Below, piece by piece: positions 55,254-64,000 of a DNA stretch of 64,000 nucleotides. The notes beneath the pieces were generated by a model, which worked only from the letters and a program-made list of their open reading frames with translations, did not search any database and was not told the origin of the DNA. The DNA comes from Pseudomonas reidholzensis (lineage in GTDB: Bacteria; Pseudomonadota; Gammaproteobacteria; Pseudomonadales; Pseudomonadaceae), in assembly GCF_900536025.1 (NCBI RefSeq), contig NZ_UNOZ01000003.1:62001-126000 (forward strand), written 5' to 3'. The position numbers and the translations under genes are program-made. Each line of letters begins with the position of its first letter. Within the stretch, counting starts at the first letter, position 1.

Positions 55254-56585
55254 TCAAGGCTTGCGCTTGCGCGGCCCGCCATTGAAGCTCGGCACCTTGC
55301 GCACTGCCTTGACGGTCGGCTTGGCATCCGCCGAATCGGTGCTGTCCATCCATTTGCCCAGCCCGCGCTTGGCGCTGTTTTCCTTGGGCTTCTTGGGCTT
55401 TTTCGGCTTCTTGATCACTTGCCCGCTGGCATCGGTCATCGGCACCCGGTGCTCGGGGATGAAATCCGGCTCTTCATGGCGCGGCAAGGTCTGGCGGATC
55501 AGGGTCTCGATCGCCGACAACATCTGCACCTCGTCGGCACACACCAGCGAGATCGCCTCGCCTTTGTTGCCCGCCCGGCCGGTACGGCCGATCCGGTGCA
55601 CATAGTCTTCAGCGACGATCGGCATGTCGAGGTTGACCACCAGCGGCAGGTCATCGATGTCCAGGCCACGGGCGGCGACATCGGTCGCCACCAGCACCTG
55701 GATCTCACGCGCCTTGAAGGTGTCCAGCGCACGCTGGCGGGTCGCCTGCGGACGGTCACCGTGGATGCCGTCGGCGTTGACGCCTTCGCTCAGCAGCCGC
55801 TCGACCAACTGATCGACGCCGTTGCGGGTCTTGGCGAACACCAGCACCTGGGTCCAGCGCTGCTTGCGCAGCAGGTAGCAGAACAGGTCGGCCTTGCGCT
55901 TCTTGTCGACCGGCACCAGCCACTGCTTGACCGTGCTCGCGGCGGCGTTGCGCGGGCTCACTTCGATGCTCAGCGGGTCGTTCAGGGCAAGGCCGGCCAG
56001 CATACGGATCTGCTCGGAGAAGGTCGCCGAGAACAGCAGCGTCTGGCGCTTGCGCGGCAGCGCGGCGTACACCGACTGCAGTTCTTCGGCAAAGCCCAGG
56101 TCGAGCATGCGGTCGGCTTCGTCGAGCACCAGGATCTGCACCTGGCCGAACTTCACCGCCTTCTGCCGGAACAGGTCGAGCAAACGCCCGGGGGTGGCGA
56201 CCAGCAGGTCGACGCCACGGCGCAGGCGCATCATCTGCGGGTTGATGCTGACGCCACCGTAGACCGCGTAGGTGGACAGCGGCAGGTTCTCGGCATACTG
56301 CTGGACATTGGCATGTACCTGCTCGGCCAGCTCGCGGGTCGGCACCAGCACCAGCGCGCGGATCGAATTGCTCGCGACCTTTTCGCCTTCCAGGGCCAGG
56401 CGCTGCAACACCGGCAGGGCGAAACCTGCGGTCTTGCCGGTGCCGGTCTGGGCCGCGGCCATCAGGTCACGGCCGGCCAGCACGGCGGGGATGGCCTCGG
56501 CCTGGACCGGGGTCGGAGTGGTGTAGTCGCGCTGCTGCAGGGTGCGCAGCAGCGGTTCGATCAGGCCGAGTTTGGCGAAATTCAT
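55254..56585 (-). CDS. rhlE: DEAD-box RNA helicase, RhlE family
   Basis: ATP-dependent RNA helicase for RNA decay or ribosome assembly. The 443-residue chain has the Q motif (FAKLGLIEPLLRTLQQRDYT, TPTPVQAEAIP), Walker A AAAQTGTGKTAGF, PTRELAEQ, DEAD box LVLDEADRMLDLGF, SATFS, and HRIGRTGR. The last ~70 residues are a Lys/Pro/Arg-rich basic tail (KKPKKPKKPKENSAK) for RNA binding. The start MNFAKLGL is 27 residues before motif Q in the usual place. Confidence 0.93.
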   Translation of the reverse strand: MNFAKLGLIEPLLRTLQQRDYTTPTPVQAEAIPAVLAGRDLMAAAQTGTGKTAGFALPVLQRLALEGEKVASNSIRALVLVPTRELAEQVHANVQQYAENLPLSTYAVYGGVSINPQMMRLRRGVDLLVATPGRLLDLFRQKAVKFGQVQILVLDEADRMLDLGFAEELQSVYAALPRKRQTLLFSATFSEQIRMLAGLALNDPLSIEVSPRNAAASTVKQWLVPVDKKRKADLFCYLLRKQRWTQVLVFAKTRNGVDQLVERLLSEGVNADGIHGDRPQATRQRALDTFKAREIQVLVATDVAARGLDIDDLPLVVNLDMPIVAEDYVHRIGRTGRAGNKGEAISLVCADEVQMLSAIETLIRQTLPRHEEPDFIPEHRVPMTDASGQVIKKPKKPKKPKENSAKRGLGKWMDSTDSADAKPTVKAVRKVPSFNGGPRKRKP

Positions 56586-56699
56586 GGCAATACCGTCAGG
56601 GGGTTCAGCGAAGGGCGGCAGTTTACCGCAACACCCCGCCTCACTTGCACAATTGCGTTGGGGCCGACAGCACATTGCTCACTGCAAGCCAGGCCATCA

Positions 56700-57179
56700 T
56701 CAATGGCGCAGGAGCAGATGCCCTTCGATCGGCACGTACTGGCTGGCCGCGCGAATCAGCGACAACGCCGTCAGCCCCGGCGTGCCATACACCACGGCCT
56801 CGACCCCATAACGCTGGATCGCGCGCTCCAGCAACAGGTCGAAATCGCCATCGCCAGATGCCAGCACCACCTGATCGACGCGGCTCGCGGCTTCGATCAC
56901 ATCCAGGGTAATGCCCACGTCCCAGTCGCCCTTGGCCGAGCCATCACTGCGCTGGATGTACGGCTTGAGGCGCACCTCGAAACCCAGGTTGCGCAAGATC
57001 TGCTGGAACTGCTGCTGCTTGCTGTCGCCGCGGTCGATGGCATAGGCCACCGCCTCGACGATCTGCCCCTGACGGCTCACCTCAGCCCACAGCGCGGCAT
57101 AGTTGAAGTGACAACCGTGGGCCTGGCGAACGGTGTAATAGAGGTTCTGCACGTCGGCGAACAGCGCGATTTTCTTCAT
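56700..57179 (-). CDS. NYN-domain (LabA/DUF88) putative ribonuclease
   Basis: A 159-residue PIN-like protein. Acidic active-site candidates: Asp9 in ALFADVQNLYY, Asp in KGDWDVGITLDVIEAA, and the pair in VVLASGDGDFDLLL. This matches NYN-domain nucleases that act on RNA. Standard single-domain length. It lies 114 bp from the rhlE start on the same strand; a shared role in RNA metabolism is possible but unproven. Confidence 0.88.
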   Translation of the reverse strand: MKKIALFADVQNLYYTVRQAHGCHFNYAALWAEVSRQGQIVEAVAYAIDRGDSKQQQFQQILRNLGFEVRLKPYIQRSDGSAKGDWDVGITLDVIEAASRVDQVVLASGDGDFDLLLERAIQRYGVEAVVYGTPGLTALSLIRAASQYVPIEGHLLLRH

Positions 57180-57209
57180 CCAGGTCCCCTCAGCGGGGCA
57201 GCTCTGCAG

Positions 57210-57277
57210 CCATCGCGGGCAAGCCCGCGCCTACAGAGGTCGCGCGGACCTTGTAGGAGCGGGCTTGCCCGCGATGG
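57210..57277. repeat. REP inverted pair
   Basis: Arms 57210-57235 and 57252-57277 (core CCATCGCGGGCAAGCCCG), between the NYN gene and the DUF2076 gene, both minus strand. Confidence 0.85.
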
Positions 57278-57316
57278 GGCCAGAAGCCCCCCTAAATCGC
57301 TGCAGTATGCCAGCTG

Positions 57317-58075
57317 TCAGACAAAGGTGTCGTCGTCCGAGAAGAAGCCACCGTCGTCACTGCCGTAGTCCGTGTCGGCATAGCCGCCCTGGTCGCCCGC
57401 ATAGCCACCCTGGTCGGCCACATGCTGCTGCCCGTCCTGGTCATTCCAGCCGCCGCTGTCACTGGCCGGCGCCGGCTCTTCCTTGATCACCTCGACCACT
57501 TCCTCGGGCTGCGAATGATGGTTGAACAGGCTGCTGATGCCTTGCGCCAGCAGCACGCCGCCGGCGACCCCGGCCGCCGTCTGCATGGCGCCGCCGAGAA
57601 AGCTCGGGGCCCCGGCGCGTGCAGGCGCGGCATTGAACCCCGCCTGCTGTTGCGGCGGCGCGCTGTAGCCGGGCGCCGAAGGCTCGCGCCAGCCACCACC
57701 GCTTGGCGCCGGTGCAGCGGGCCGCTGTTGGGCTGGCTGCGACTGAGGCGCCGGGGCCGCAGAGCGCGCGCCACCGCCACCGCCGAAGATGCTCGACAGG
57801 AAGCCGCCGCCACTGTTGCCCTCGCGCGGCGCCTCGGCCTGGGCGCGGGCTTGCTTGAGTTCGTTCTGCAGTTGCTGGTTCTGCTCGTCCAGGCGCTTGA
57901 TCGCCGCTTCCTGGACCAGGATCGCCTGGGCCATGTAGTACGGCGCCGCCGGCTGCTGGCGCACGTGCGCCTCGATGCACGCCTGGGCCTGGGCGTCGCG
58001 CGGCTGGCTCGGGTCTTCGGCTTGCTTGATGCGGCCGAACAGGCCGTCGATCAGGGATTGTTCTTCAGTGTTCAT
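57317..58075 (-). CDS. DUF2076 family protein
   Basis: A 252-residue protein of unknown function. The N-terminal ~85 residues form helices and a coiled coil (MNTEEQSLIDGLFGRIKQAE; AIKRLDEQNQQLQNELKQAR). A Gly-rich stretch (FLSSIFGGGGGARS), a Pro/Gln/Ala-rich linker, one hydrophobic segment (TAAGVAGGVLLAQGISSLF) and an acidic, Gly/Tyr/Asp-rich tail with two copies of DQGGYA follow. Likely envelope-associated. Divergent from the YciC-like gene. Confidence 0.88.
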   Translation of the reverse strand: MNTEEQSLIDGLFGRIKQAEDPSQPRDAQAQACIEAHVRQQPAAPYYMAQAILVQEAAIKRLDEQNQQLQNELKQARAQAEAPREGNSGGGFLSSIFGGGGGARSAAPAPQSQPAQQRPAAPAPSGGGWREPSAPGYSAPPQQQAGFNAAPARAGAPSFLGGAMQTAAGVAGGVLLAQGISSLFNHHSQPEEVVEVIKEEPAPASDSGGWNDQDGQQHVADQGGYAGDQGGYADTDYGSDDGGFFSDDDTFV

Positions 58076-58229
58076 GGGCTACCTCGTGCGCCAAGCGGGA
58101 CATCGGACCCCTCAAAGATGGGGTGCGCGGCGGCGCGATTCAATCACCGGCGGCGTGAAACTTTTTTCAGCTGGGCCTGGACTGGGCTAAAGTTACGCCC
58201 CTGCTTTTACTGCCATGCGATGTTGACTG

Positions 58230-58886
58230 ATGAATCCGCTGAGCGTTCTGCGCGACTCCCTGTACTTTTTCCGCCGCCACCTGGCGAGCATCGTCCAGCT
58301 CTGCCTGCCGCTGGTGGTGCTCGAGGCGCTGCTCACCCAACTGGTGTACCGCCAGCTCGGTGACCAGGCTTCGCCGGCCTACGGCATGCTCATCAGCCTG
58401 CTGCTGTACCCGCTGTACAGCGCCGCACTGATCCTCTACCTGGACACCCGCACCAGCGGCCAGGAGATCTCCAAACGCAACCTGTTCGCCCGCGCCGTAC
58501 AGCTGTGGCCGCCGCTGGCCTTGCTGATCATGATCAGTACCCTGCTGATCATGGCCGGCCTGGCGCTGTTCGTGTTCCCCGGCATCTGGATCATGATCAA
58601 CCTGGTGTTCGCCGAGTACCTGCTGGTGCTGCGCGGCATGCCGCTGATGCTGGCGATGCGCGAGAGCGCGCGGATGACCACCGGGCACTTCATGCGCATC
58701 CTGGTCTGCGTGTTCGTTTCGCTGGCCCCGGCCTGGCTGGTGGACGGCCTGCTGATCATGGCCTTCCCCCAGCCGGAGCCCGGCGTGCAGCTGCTGATGG
58801 ACAGCCTCAGCGGCTTGCTGCAGCTGTTCAGCAGCGTGGTGCTGTTCCGGATTTTCATGCTGCTCGAGGCCGACGCCGGCGCTTGA
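58230..58886 (+). CDS. YciC-like (UPF0259) inner-membrane protein
   Basis: A 218-residue protein with about six membrane helices (e.g. SIVQLCLPLVVLEALLTQLV; LLIMISTLLIMAGLALFVFP; ILVCVFVSLAPAWLVDGLLI). Length and the motif ARMTTGHFMRIL fit the YciC family of unknown function. Starts at ATG 58230, 61 bp before the next gene on the same strand when measured from its stop. Confidence 0.82.
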   Translation: MNPLSVLRDSLYFFRRHLASIVQLCLPLVVLEALLTQLVYRQLGDQASPAYGMLISLLLYPLYSAALILYLDTRTSGQEISKRNLFARAVQLWPPLALLIMISTLLIMAGLALFVFPGIWIMINLVFAEYLLVLRGMPLMLAMRESARMTTGHFMRILVCVFVSLAPAWLVDGLLIMAFPQPEPGVQLLMDSLSGLLQLFSSVVLFRIFMLLEADAGA

Positions 58887-58947
58887 ACTGGCCGGGCGAC
58901 GAACGGCTCGGTTATGCTGGTGCGACCTGCACCGACAAGCCGAGCCG

Positions 58948-60039
58948 ATGACCCGACTACTGCGCAATGTCTTGCTGTTCCTGATCGTGTTGCTGGCCCT
59001 GCTCTGGCTGCTCGCCGAGCACCTGAGCTGGCAACCTGCCCCGCGCGAGTCCGTGCCGGTCGCCTGCCAGGCGCCAGGCAAGCCGCTGCAGCCCGGCCAG
59101 ACACTGAAAGTGATGACCTGGAACATCCAGCACCTGGCCGGCAAACGCTATGTGTTCTGGAATGACCCGGGCAAAGGCGGCGACACCCGGGCAACCGCCG
59201 AAGACCTGGCCTTCAACCTCGATGAAGTGGCGCGGGTGATTCGCGCCGAGCAACCCGACCTGGTGCTACTTCAGGAGCTGGACAAGGACGCCAAGGCCAG
59301 CGACTACCAGGACCAGCTAGCGCTGCTGCGCGAGCGCCTGGTCGACCTTTACCCGTGCAGCACCGAGGCTTTCGAATGGAAGGCCGGTTTCGTCCCCGAC
59401 CGGCATATCGTCGGCAGCGTCGGCCGCACCCTGGCCACCCTCAGCCGCTACCCGATCGCCAAGGCCGAGCGCCTGCAACTGCCCAACACCGCCACTAACG
59501 CGCTGACCCGGCTGCTCGAAGCGCAACCGGCCATGCTGGTCAGCTACCTGCCGTTGGCCGATGGCAGCCGCCTGGCCGTGGTCAACACGCGGCTGTCTGC
59601 CTATCGGCCCGGCAGCGATATACAGCGTCGGCAGATGGCCCATGTGACCAAGGTGCTCGACCGCCTGGAGAGCCAGGGCACGCCGTGGCTGATCGGGGGT
59701 GACTTCAACCTTTTGCCGCTTGGCCAGTACCGCCGCCTGCCGCCTGCCCAACGCGGTAACTACCCGGCCGACAGTGACCTGCATCTGCTTTGGGACAAGT
59801 ACCCGATGATCCCGAGCAACGCCGAGGCCGGCGGTGCCGATCGCGGCGTATGGCTCACCCACTTCCCCAATGACCCGGCCGTGAGTGGGCCAGACCGCAC
59901 CGTCGATTTCCTCCTGCACAGCCCACGCCTGCAACGCCTGGACGCTCGCGTGCTGCAGGAGGGCACGCTGCAGATCTCCGATCACTTGCCGGTCCTGGGC
60001 ATCCTCGCCCTGCCTGGAGCGGTGGCGCCGGTGCGCTAG
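58948..60039 (+). CDS. Membrane-anchored endonuclease/exonuclease/phosphatase (EEP) protein
   Basis: A 363-residue protein with an N-terminal membrane anchor (NVLLFLIVLLALLWLLAEHL) and a periplasmic EEP domain: TLKVMTWNIQHLAG, PDLVLLQELDKDA (catalytic Glu), VNTRLSAYRPGSD, WLIGGDFNLLPLG (Asp/Asn) and SDHLPVLG (His). The substrate may be a nucleic acid or a phospholipid. The stop codon overlaps that of the convergent TSUP gene at CTAG. Confidence 0.88.
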   Translation: MTRLLRNVLLFLIVLLALLWLLAEHLSWQPAPRESVPVACQAPGKPLQPGQTLKVMTWNIQHLAGKRYVFWNDPGKGGDTRATAEDLAFNLDEVARVIRAEQPDLVLLQELDKDAKASDYQDQLALLRERLVDLYPCSTEAFEWKAGFVPDRHIVGSVGRTLATLSRYPIAKAERLQLPNTATNALTRLLEAQPAMLVSYLPLADGSRLAVVNTRLSAYRPGSDIQRRQMAHVTKVLDRLESQGTPWLIGGDFNLLPLGQYRRLPPAQRGNYPADSDLHLLWDKYPMIPSNAEAGGADRGVWLTHFPNDPAVSGPDRTVDFLLHSPRLQRLDARVLQEGTLQISDHLPVLGILALPGAVAPVR

Positions 60040-60803
60040 AAGAACAGGCTGAGGGCCATCCTGCCGATCAGAAAGACCAGCAGGATCAGGAAAAACACGC
60101 GGACAAAACCGCTGCCATAGCGCAGCGACAAAAACGTACCGGTGAGGGCCCCGGCAATGTTGCACAGGGCCACCACCCCGCCAATCGCCCACAGCACATT
60201 GCCTGACGGGATAAAAAACAACAGCGCCGCGCTGAACGTGCCCAGGTTCACCAGCTTTGCCGACGCGGAAGCATTCAAGAAATCAAAGCCGAAAAACCTG
60301 ACGAAGACGAACAGCAGGAAGCTGCCGCTGCCAGGTCCGAACAGCCCATCGTAAAAGCCGATGAGGCCGCCGAAAAAAATACCCAGGGCTATTTCTTTTG
60401 TGCCGCATTGAACATGCGAATGCACACGCCCCAGGTCTTTCTTGGCGAAGGTATAGACGGCCATCACCACCAAGATGGCGAAGACCCCATACTCCATGAT
60501 CGTCTTGGGCACGAGCGAGACGGAAAGTGCGCCGAGAAACGCGAAGATAAAAGCGGATGCCAGGGTCGGCAACATCAGCTTCCAGACGATGTTGATACGC
60601 CTGACGTAGCTGAAGATTGAAAAGACATTGCCGCCCAGCACGGCCAGCTTGTTGGTGCCGAATACCGTGGCCAGGCTGTACTGGGGCAATGCATGCAGGA
60701 GCGCTGGCACCTGGACCAGCCCGCCCCCGCCTACCGCGGCATCGATCAAACCACCGCAAAACGCAAAAAAGCCCAAGGCTAATAGTGCGTACTCAACATC
60801 CAT
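60036..60803 (-). CDS. TSUP-family permease (TauE/SafE)
   Basis: A 255-residue inner-membrane protein with about eight helices and the two TSUP repeats (GLIDAAVGGGGLVQVPALLH and FGGLIGFYDGLFGPGSGSFL). Members export or import sulfite, sulfoacetate or other organosulfur anions; the substrate here is unknown. Convergent with the EEP gene. Confidence 0.9.
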   Translation of the reverse strand: MDVEYALLALGFFAFCGGLIDAAVGGGGLVQVPALLHALPQYSLATVFGTNKLAVLGGNVFSIFSYVRRINIVWKLMLPTLASAFIFAFLGALSVSLVPKTIMEYGVFAILVVMAVYTFAKKDLGRVHSHVQCGTKEIALGIFFGGLIGFYDGLFGPGSGSFLLFVFVRFFGFDFLNASASAKLVNLGTFSAALLFFIPSGNVLWAIGGVVALCNIAGALTGTFLSLRYGSGFVRVFFLILLVFLIGRMALSLFF

Positions 60804-60868
60804 AGAGCCTGTCCTTGCCGTCGGAGGAGAAACGCGGCATGCCCTGATGGATGAAAGCCTGGCGTCAA

Positions 60869-61474
60869 TCAGCCACGAAGGCGCTGCAGCGCATCGCTGA
60901 TCTTGGCCTTGGGGATTTTCTGCAAGCTGCAGAACAAGTCATGGCCGACGTTACTCAGGCCATGGTTGTCGCGCAACCCCAGGGCCATGTATTGCAACAG
61001 GTTGGCGGCCATCTCGGCATCGGCCATGGCCCGGTGGGCAGTGCCGGTGTTGGGCAGGTTGGCCCAGCGGGTCAGGGTCCCGAGCTTGTGATCGGGCGCC
61101 GCCTGCAGCAGGCGCCGGGCCAGCAGCAGTGAGCAGGCGAAGGGCTGGGCGCGGCTACGGCGAACAAGCCCAAGCTCGTAGTCCCAGAACTTCTGGTCGA
61201 ACGCGGCGTTGTGCGCAACCAACGGCGTATCGCCGACGAACTCGGCGACTTCGTTCATCACCTGGGCGGCCGAGGGTGCGCTGCGCACCATGGCCGTGGT
61301 GATGCCGGTCAGCCCGGTGATAAACCCCGGGATCGGCACGCCGGCGTTCATCAGGCTCTGGTAGCGCTCGACGATCTGCCCGCGCTCGAGCATCACCACG
61401 GCGATTTCCGTGGCGCGCGCGGCGCCTGGGGCGAGGCCCGTGGTTTCAAAGTCGATGACGGCTATACGTTCCAA
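60869..61474 (-). CDS. DnaQ-like 3'-5' exonuclease (DEDDh)
   Basis: A 201-residue exonuclease with all five DEDDh residues visible: IAVIDFETTGLAP (Asp, Glu), LVAHNAAFDQKFWDYEL (Asp), and TAHRAMADAEMAANLL (His, Asp). Start is TTG at 61474, with AGGAG five nt upstream. Similar to stand-alone exonucleases, e.g. ExoX-like or the DNA polymerase III epsilon-like group. Independent of the HrpB gene behind it. Confidence 0.88.
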   Translation of the reverse strand: MERIAVIDFETTGLAPGAARATEIAVVMLERGQIVERYQSLMNAGVPIPGFITGLTGITTAMVRSAPSAAQVMNEVAEFVGDTPLVAHNAAFDQKFWDYELGLVRRSRAQPFACSLLLARRLLQAAPDHKLGTLTRWANLPNTGTAHRAMADAEMAANLLQYMALGLRDNHGLSNVGHDLFCSLQKIPKAKISDALQRLRG

Positions 61475-61538
61475 AACAACTCCTGCGACAGCAATGCGTA
61501 AATGTTCGAATTCTACGGTAAATCAGATCCAACGGCGG

Positions 61539-64000
61539 TCAAGTGCCGCGTGGCTTCGCCCGTGCCGTGGCCTCCGCGACCAAGGGATCATCGGGCCAAT
61601 AATGCTTCGGATAACGCCCCTTGAGGTCCTTCTTCACCTCGGCATAGGTCGTTCGCCAGAAGTTCGCAAGATCCTGGGTCACCTGCACTGGCCGCCGCGC
61701 CGGTGACAGCAGGTGCAGCTTGACCTGCTGGCGGCCCTGGGCGATGCGCGGGGTGTCGGCCAGGCCGAACAGCTCCTGCAGGCGCACGGCGAGGATCGGC
61801 GGGATTTCGCTGTAGTCCAGGCAGATGTTCGAGCCGGAAGGCACGTTGAGGTGTTGGGGTGCCCATTCGTCGAGGCGCTGGGGCAGCGGCCAGGGCAGCT
61901 GGTTGCGCAGGATCGACGACAGGTCGAGCTGGGCGAAGTGGCTCAACCGCGAGACTTTGCCCAGGTACGGCTGCAGCCAGTCTTCCAGGCGGGCGAGCAA
62001 GGCTTCATCGGACAGGTCGGGCCATTCGCTCTCGGCGTTTTTCTCCAGGTCCAGGCGACGCAGCAGGGCCACGCGGTTCTGCCACTGGCGCAGGTCCGGG
62101 GTCCATGGCAGCAGCGCCAGGCTCTTGCGCCGGACCAGGCCGAGCAAGGCCCGCGCCCGCGCTTCGTCGTTCAGACCGGGCAGCGCTTCGCGGCTCAATA
62201 CCAGCTCACCGACCTTGCGCTGGCGTTCAGCGCGCAGCACCTGTTCGCGCTCATCCCAATCGAGCAGGTCGAGGGTTTCGACCTGCTCGGCGAGCACATC
62301 GTCGAACAGGCCAGGGTCGAATTCGGCCGCCATATAAATGCGCTCTTCACGCTGGCCCTGGCGGCTGCCGAGATCGGCGATCACCAGCCACGGCTGCTTC
62401 ATCAAGGTGTCGACCTCGGCAAACAGCGCCGCGCGACCATTGGCCAGGCGGTACTCGGCAGCGCCTTCGCGGCGTTGCTGGGCGACGCGGTCGGGGTAGG
62501 CCAGCGCCAGCAGCGCGCCGAGCCAGCGCGAGTGATCAGGGTCGGCGACGGGTGCGCCAGGCTTGCCGCGCAACAGGCCGCGATACTGACGCGCCAGTTG
62601 CCGGGCACGCTGCACGCCACCCTGGCCGCCCCGGGCAACTCTGCTTTCGCCGCTGAGCAGCGCCAGCCGGGTGTGCAGGTCGGCACCGCCACCGCGCTGA
62701 ATGTCGCGCTCGCCCAGCAAGGCGGCGACATTGCAGGCCATCTCGCTGAGCCCGAGGTCTTGCCCGCGCAGCAGCAGGTGAGCGATACGCGGGTGCGCTG
62801 GCAGTTCGGCCATGGCCTGGCCGTGCGCGCTGAGGCTGTCTCGGCTGGCCGGCTTGAACGCGCCGAGCCGCGCCAGCAGGTCTTGCGACTGGGCGTAAGC
62901 GGCGCTGGGTGGCTGGTCGAGCCAACGCAATTGCTCCGGGGTCACGCCCCAGCGCGCCAGCTGCAGGGCCAGGCCGGCCAGGTCGGCCTGGAGGATTTCG
63001 GCCGTGCCATGCGCCGCCAACTGTTCATGCTGCGCTTCGGACCAGAGCCGGTAGCACACGCCCGGTTCCAGCCGCCCGGCACGGCCGGCGCGCTGGGTGG
63101 CGCTGGCGCGGGAGATGCGCTGGGTGTCGAGGCGGGTCATGCCGCTGCCGGGGTCGAAGCGCGGCACCCGCGCCAGGCCGGCGTCGATTACCACGCGCAC
63201 GCCATCGATGGTCAGGCTGGTCTCGGCGATGTTGGTCGCCAGCACCACCTTGCGCTGGCCCTTGGCAGGTGGCTCGATGGCCGCCCGCTGGGCATTCAGG
63301 TCGAGCTCGCCGTGCAACGGGCACAGGAGGATCTCAGGCCGCTCACCGACGGCCTCTTGCAAGGCTTGATGCACCCGCCGGATCTCGGCCTGGCCGGGCA
63401 GGAACACCAGCAGGCTGCCGCTTTGCTCGGCCAGCGCCTGCAGTACGCAATCGACCACCCGCGGCTCGATGAACTCGCCCGGCTGGAACGGCCGCCCCCA
63501 CTGGACCGTCACCGGGTGCATGCGCCCTTCGCTGCTGACCACCGGCGCGTCGTCGAGCAGCCGCGAAAGGCGCTCGCCTTCCAGGGTCGCGGACATCAGC
63601 AGGATCTTCAGCGGCGGCTCGTCGCGCAGCAATTCGCGGCCATTGAGGCTCAGGGCCAGGGCCAGGTCGGCGTCCAGCGAGCGCTCGTGGTACTCGTCGA
63701 AGATCAGCAGGCCGACACCGTCGAGGGCCGGGTCCGCCTGCAAGCGGCGGGTCAGGATGCCTTCGGTGACCACTTCGATGCGCGTGTTGGGGCCGACCTT
63801 GCTGTCCAGGCGAATGCGGTAGCCGACCGTTTCGCCGACCTGCTCGCCGAGCTCGCTGGCCAACCGCTCGGCGGCCGCGCGGGCGGCCAGGCGGCGGGGT
63901 TCGAGCATGACGATGCGTTGCCCGGCCAGCCACGGCTCATCGAGCAGGGCCAGCGGCACACGGGTGGTCTTGCCGGCGCCGGGCGGCGCCTCGAGCACGG
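61539..64000 (-). CDS. hrpB: ATP-dependent helicase HrpB (N terminus outside window)
   Basis: DEAH-box RNA helicase; in this genus a paralogue of HrpA. About 820 residues are visible, lacking only the first few tens. Walker A APPGAGKTTRVPLALL stands at the cut end, then DEYHERSLDADLAL (DEYH box), LLMSATLEG, TNIAETSLTIDGVRVVIDAG and QRAGRAGRLEPGVCYRLW, the HA2/OB region, and the HrpB-type C-terminal domain (LLSPARRPVQVTQDLANFWR; YPKHYWPDDP). The end KPRGT is typical. Confidence 0.95.
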   Translation of the reverse strand, partial: VLEAPPGAGKTTRVPLALLDEPWLAGQRIVMLEPRRLAARAAAERLASELGEQVGETVGYRIRLDSKVGPNTRIEVVTEGILTRRLQADPALDGVGLLIFDEYHERSLDADLALALSLNGRELLRDEPPLKILLMSATLEGERLSRLLDDAPVVSSEGRMHPVTVQWGRPFQPGEFIEPRVVDCVLQALAEQSGSLLVFLPGQAEIRRVHQALQEAVGERPEILLCPLHGELDLNAQRAAIEPPAKGQRKVVLATNIAETSLTIDGVRVVIDAGLARVPRFDPGSGMTRLDTQRISRASATQRAGRAGRLEPGVCYRLWSEAQHEQLAAHGTAEILQADLAGLALQLARWGVTPEQLRWLDQPPSAAYAQSQDLLARLGAFKPASRDSLSAHGQAMAELPAHPRIAHLLLRGQDLGLSEMACNVAALLGERDIQRGGGADLHTRLALLSGESRVARGGQGGVQRARQLARQYRGLLRGKPGAPVADPDHSRWLGALLALAYPDRVAQQRREGAAEYRLANGRAALFAEVDTLMKQPWLVIADLGSRQGQREERIYMAAEFDPGLFDDVLAEQVETLDLLDWDEREQVLRAERQRKVGELVLSREALPGLNDEARARALLGLVRRKSLALLPWTPDLRQWQNRVALLRRLDLEKNAESEWPDLSDEALLARLEDWLQPYLGKVSRLSHFAQLDLSSILRNQLPWPLPQRLDEWAPQHLNVPSGSNICLDYSEIPPILAVRLQELFGLADTPRIAQGRQQVKLHLLSPARRPVQVTQDLANFWRTTYAEVKKDLKGRYPKHYWPDDPLVAEATARAKPRGT

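Noticed and set aside
55419..57368. 649-codon open frame antisense to rhlE and the NYN gene
   Set aside because: Low-complexity translation with no family features; the minus-strand helicase is certain.

Overview
The window is a chromosomal segment of a high-G+C fluorescent pseudomonad, most likely of the Pseudomonas putida group. Evidence is the gene order dnaJ-dnaK-grpE / recN / fur / bamE / ratA / smpB / lldR-lldP-lldD-lldE / ssrA, the cysteine-free Fur typical of pseudomonads, and many inverted pairs of the ~35-bp REP sequence of P. putida. Reading from memory and sequence alone, no database search was run.

Layout. (1) 1-7500: heat-shock operon (minus strand) read from a near-consensus sigma-32 promoter, divergent from SOS-controlled recN (LexA box), then fur, bamE, ratA and smpB. 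(2) 7600-14410: lactate utilisation, with LldR, an operator matching AATTGGT-N3-ACCAATT, L-lactate permease, L-lactate dehydrogenase and a large FAD/Fe-S D-lactate dehydrogenase. (3) 14690-15792: a structured, possibly pseudoknotted leader and three small unknown proteins. (4) 15895-28820: tmRNA gene ssrA, whose 3' end is the attachment site of a ~12.5-kb island. The island carries a P4-type integrase, a second tyrosine recombinase with a small partner, and a type I restriction-modification locus in the order hsdM-hsdS-prrC-hsdR. PrrC is a tRNA anticodon nuclease with an intact Arg-x3-Glu-x31-His triad and ABC-type ATPase motifs: a guard that would cut host tRNA when a phage disables the restriction enzyme.

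(5) 29000-36250: a decayed gene next to attR, then an iron-uptake signalling block: a TonB-dependent receptor divergent from fecI-fecR, with two Fur boxes between them, followed by a second receptor carrying the STN signalling domain. (6) 36700-46240: DHA2-type MFS pump with divergent LysR regulator, a complete DUF1016 (YhcG-type) nuclease, a GABA permease, and a glucarate catabolic set (gudD, gudP, divergent GntR regulator with three similar operator sites). (7) 46369-49279: iron/siderophore- or cobalamin-type ABC importer. (8) 49400-64000: mostly housekeeping or poorly known genes: quinone-oxidoreductase-like MDR protein, HAD phosphatase, TesB thioesterase, GNAT acetyltransferase, HDAC-like deacetylase, HI0933-type flavoprotein, RhlE-like helicase, NYN nuclease, DUF2076 protein, YciC-like membrane protein, EEP phosphatase/nuclease, TSUP permease, DnaQ-like exonuclease and the bulk of HrpB helicase, cut off by the window end.

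Points of most interest: the PrrC locus inside ssrA; the tightly packed DnaA-box-like cluster at 53720-54700; the crossing-helix leader at 14690-14880; two REP pairs whose centre has expanded into short tandem repeats; several perfect hairpins in gene-free parts of the island; the lack of rnfH between ratA and bamE; and an apparently leaderless smpB transcript.
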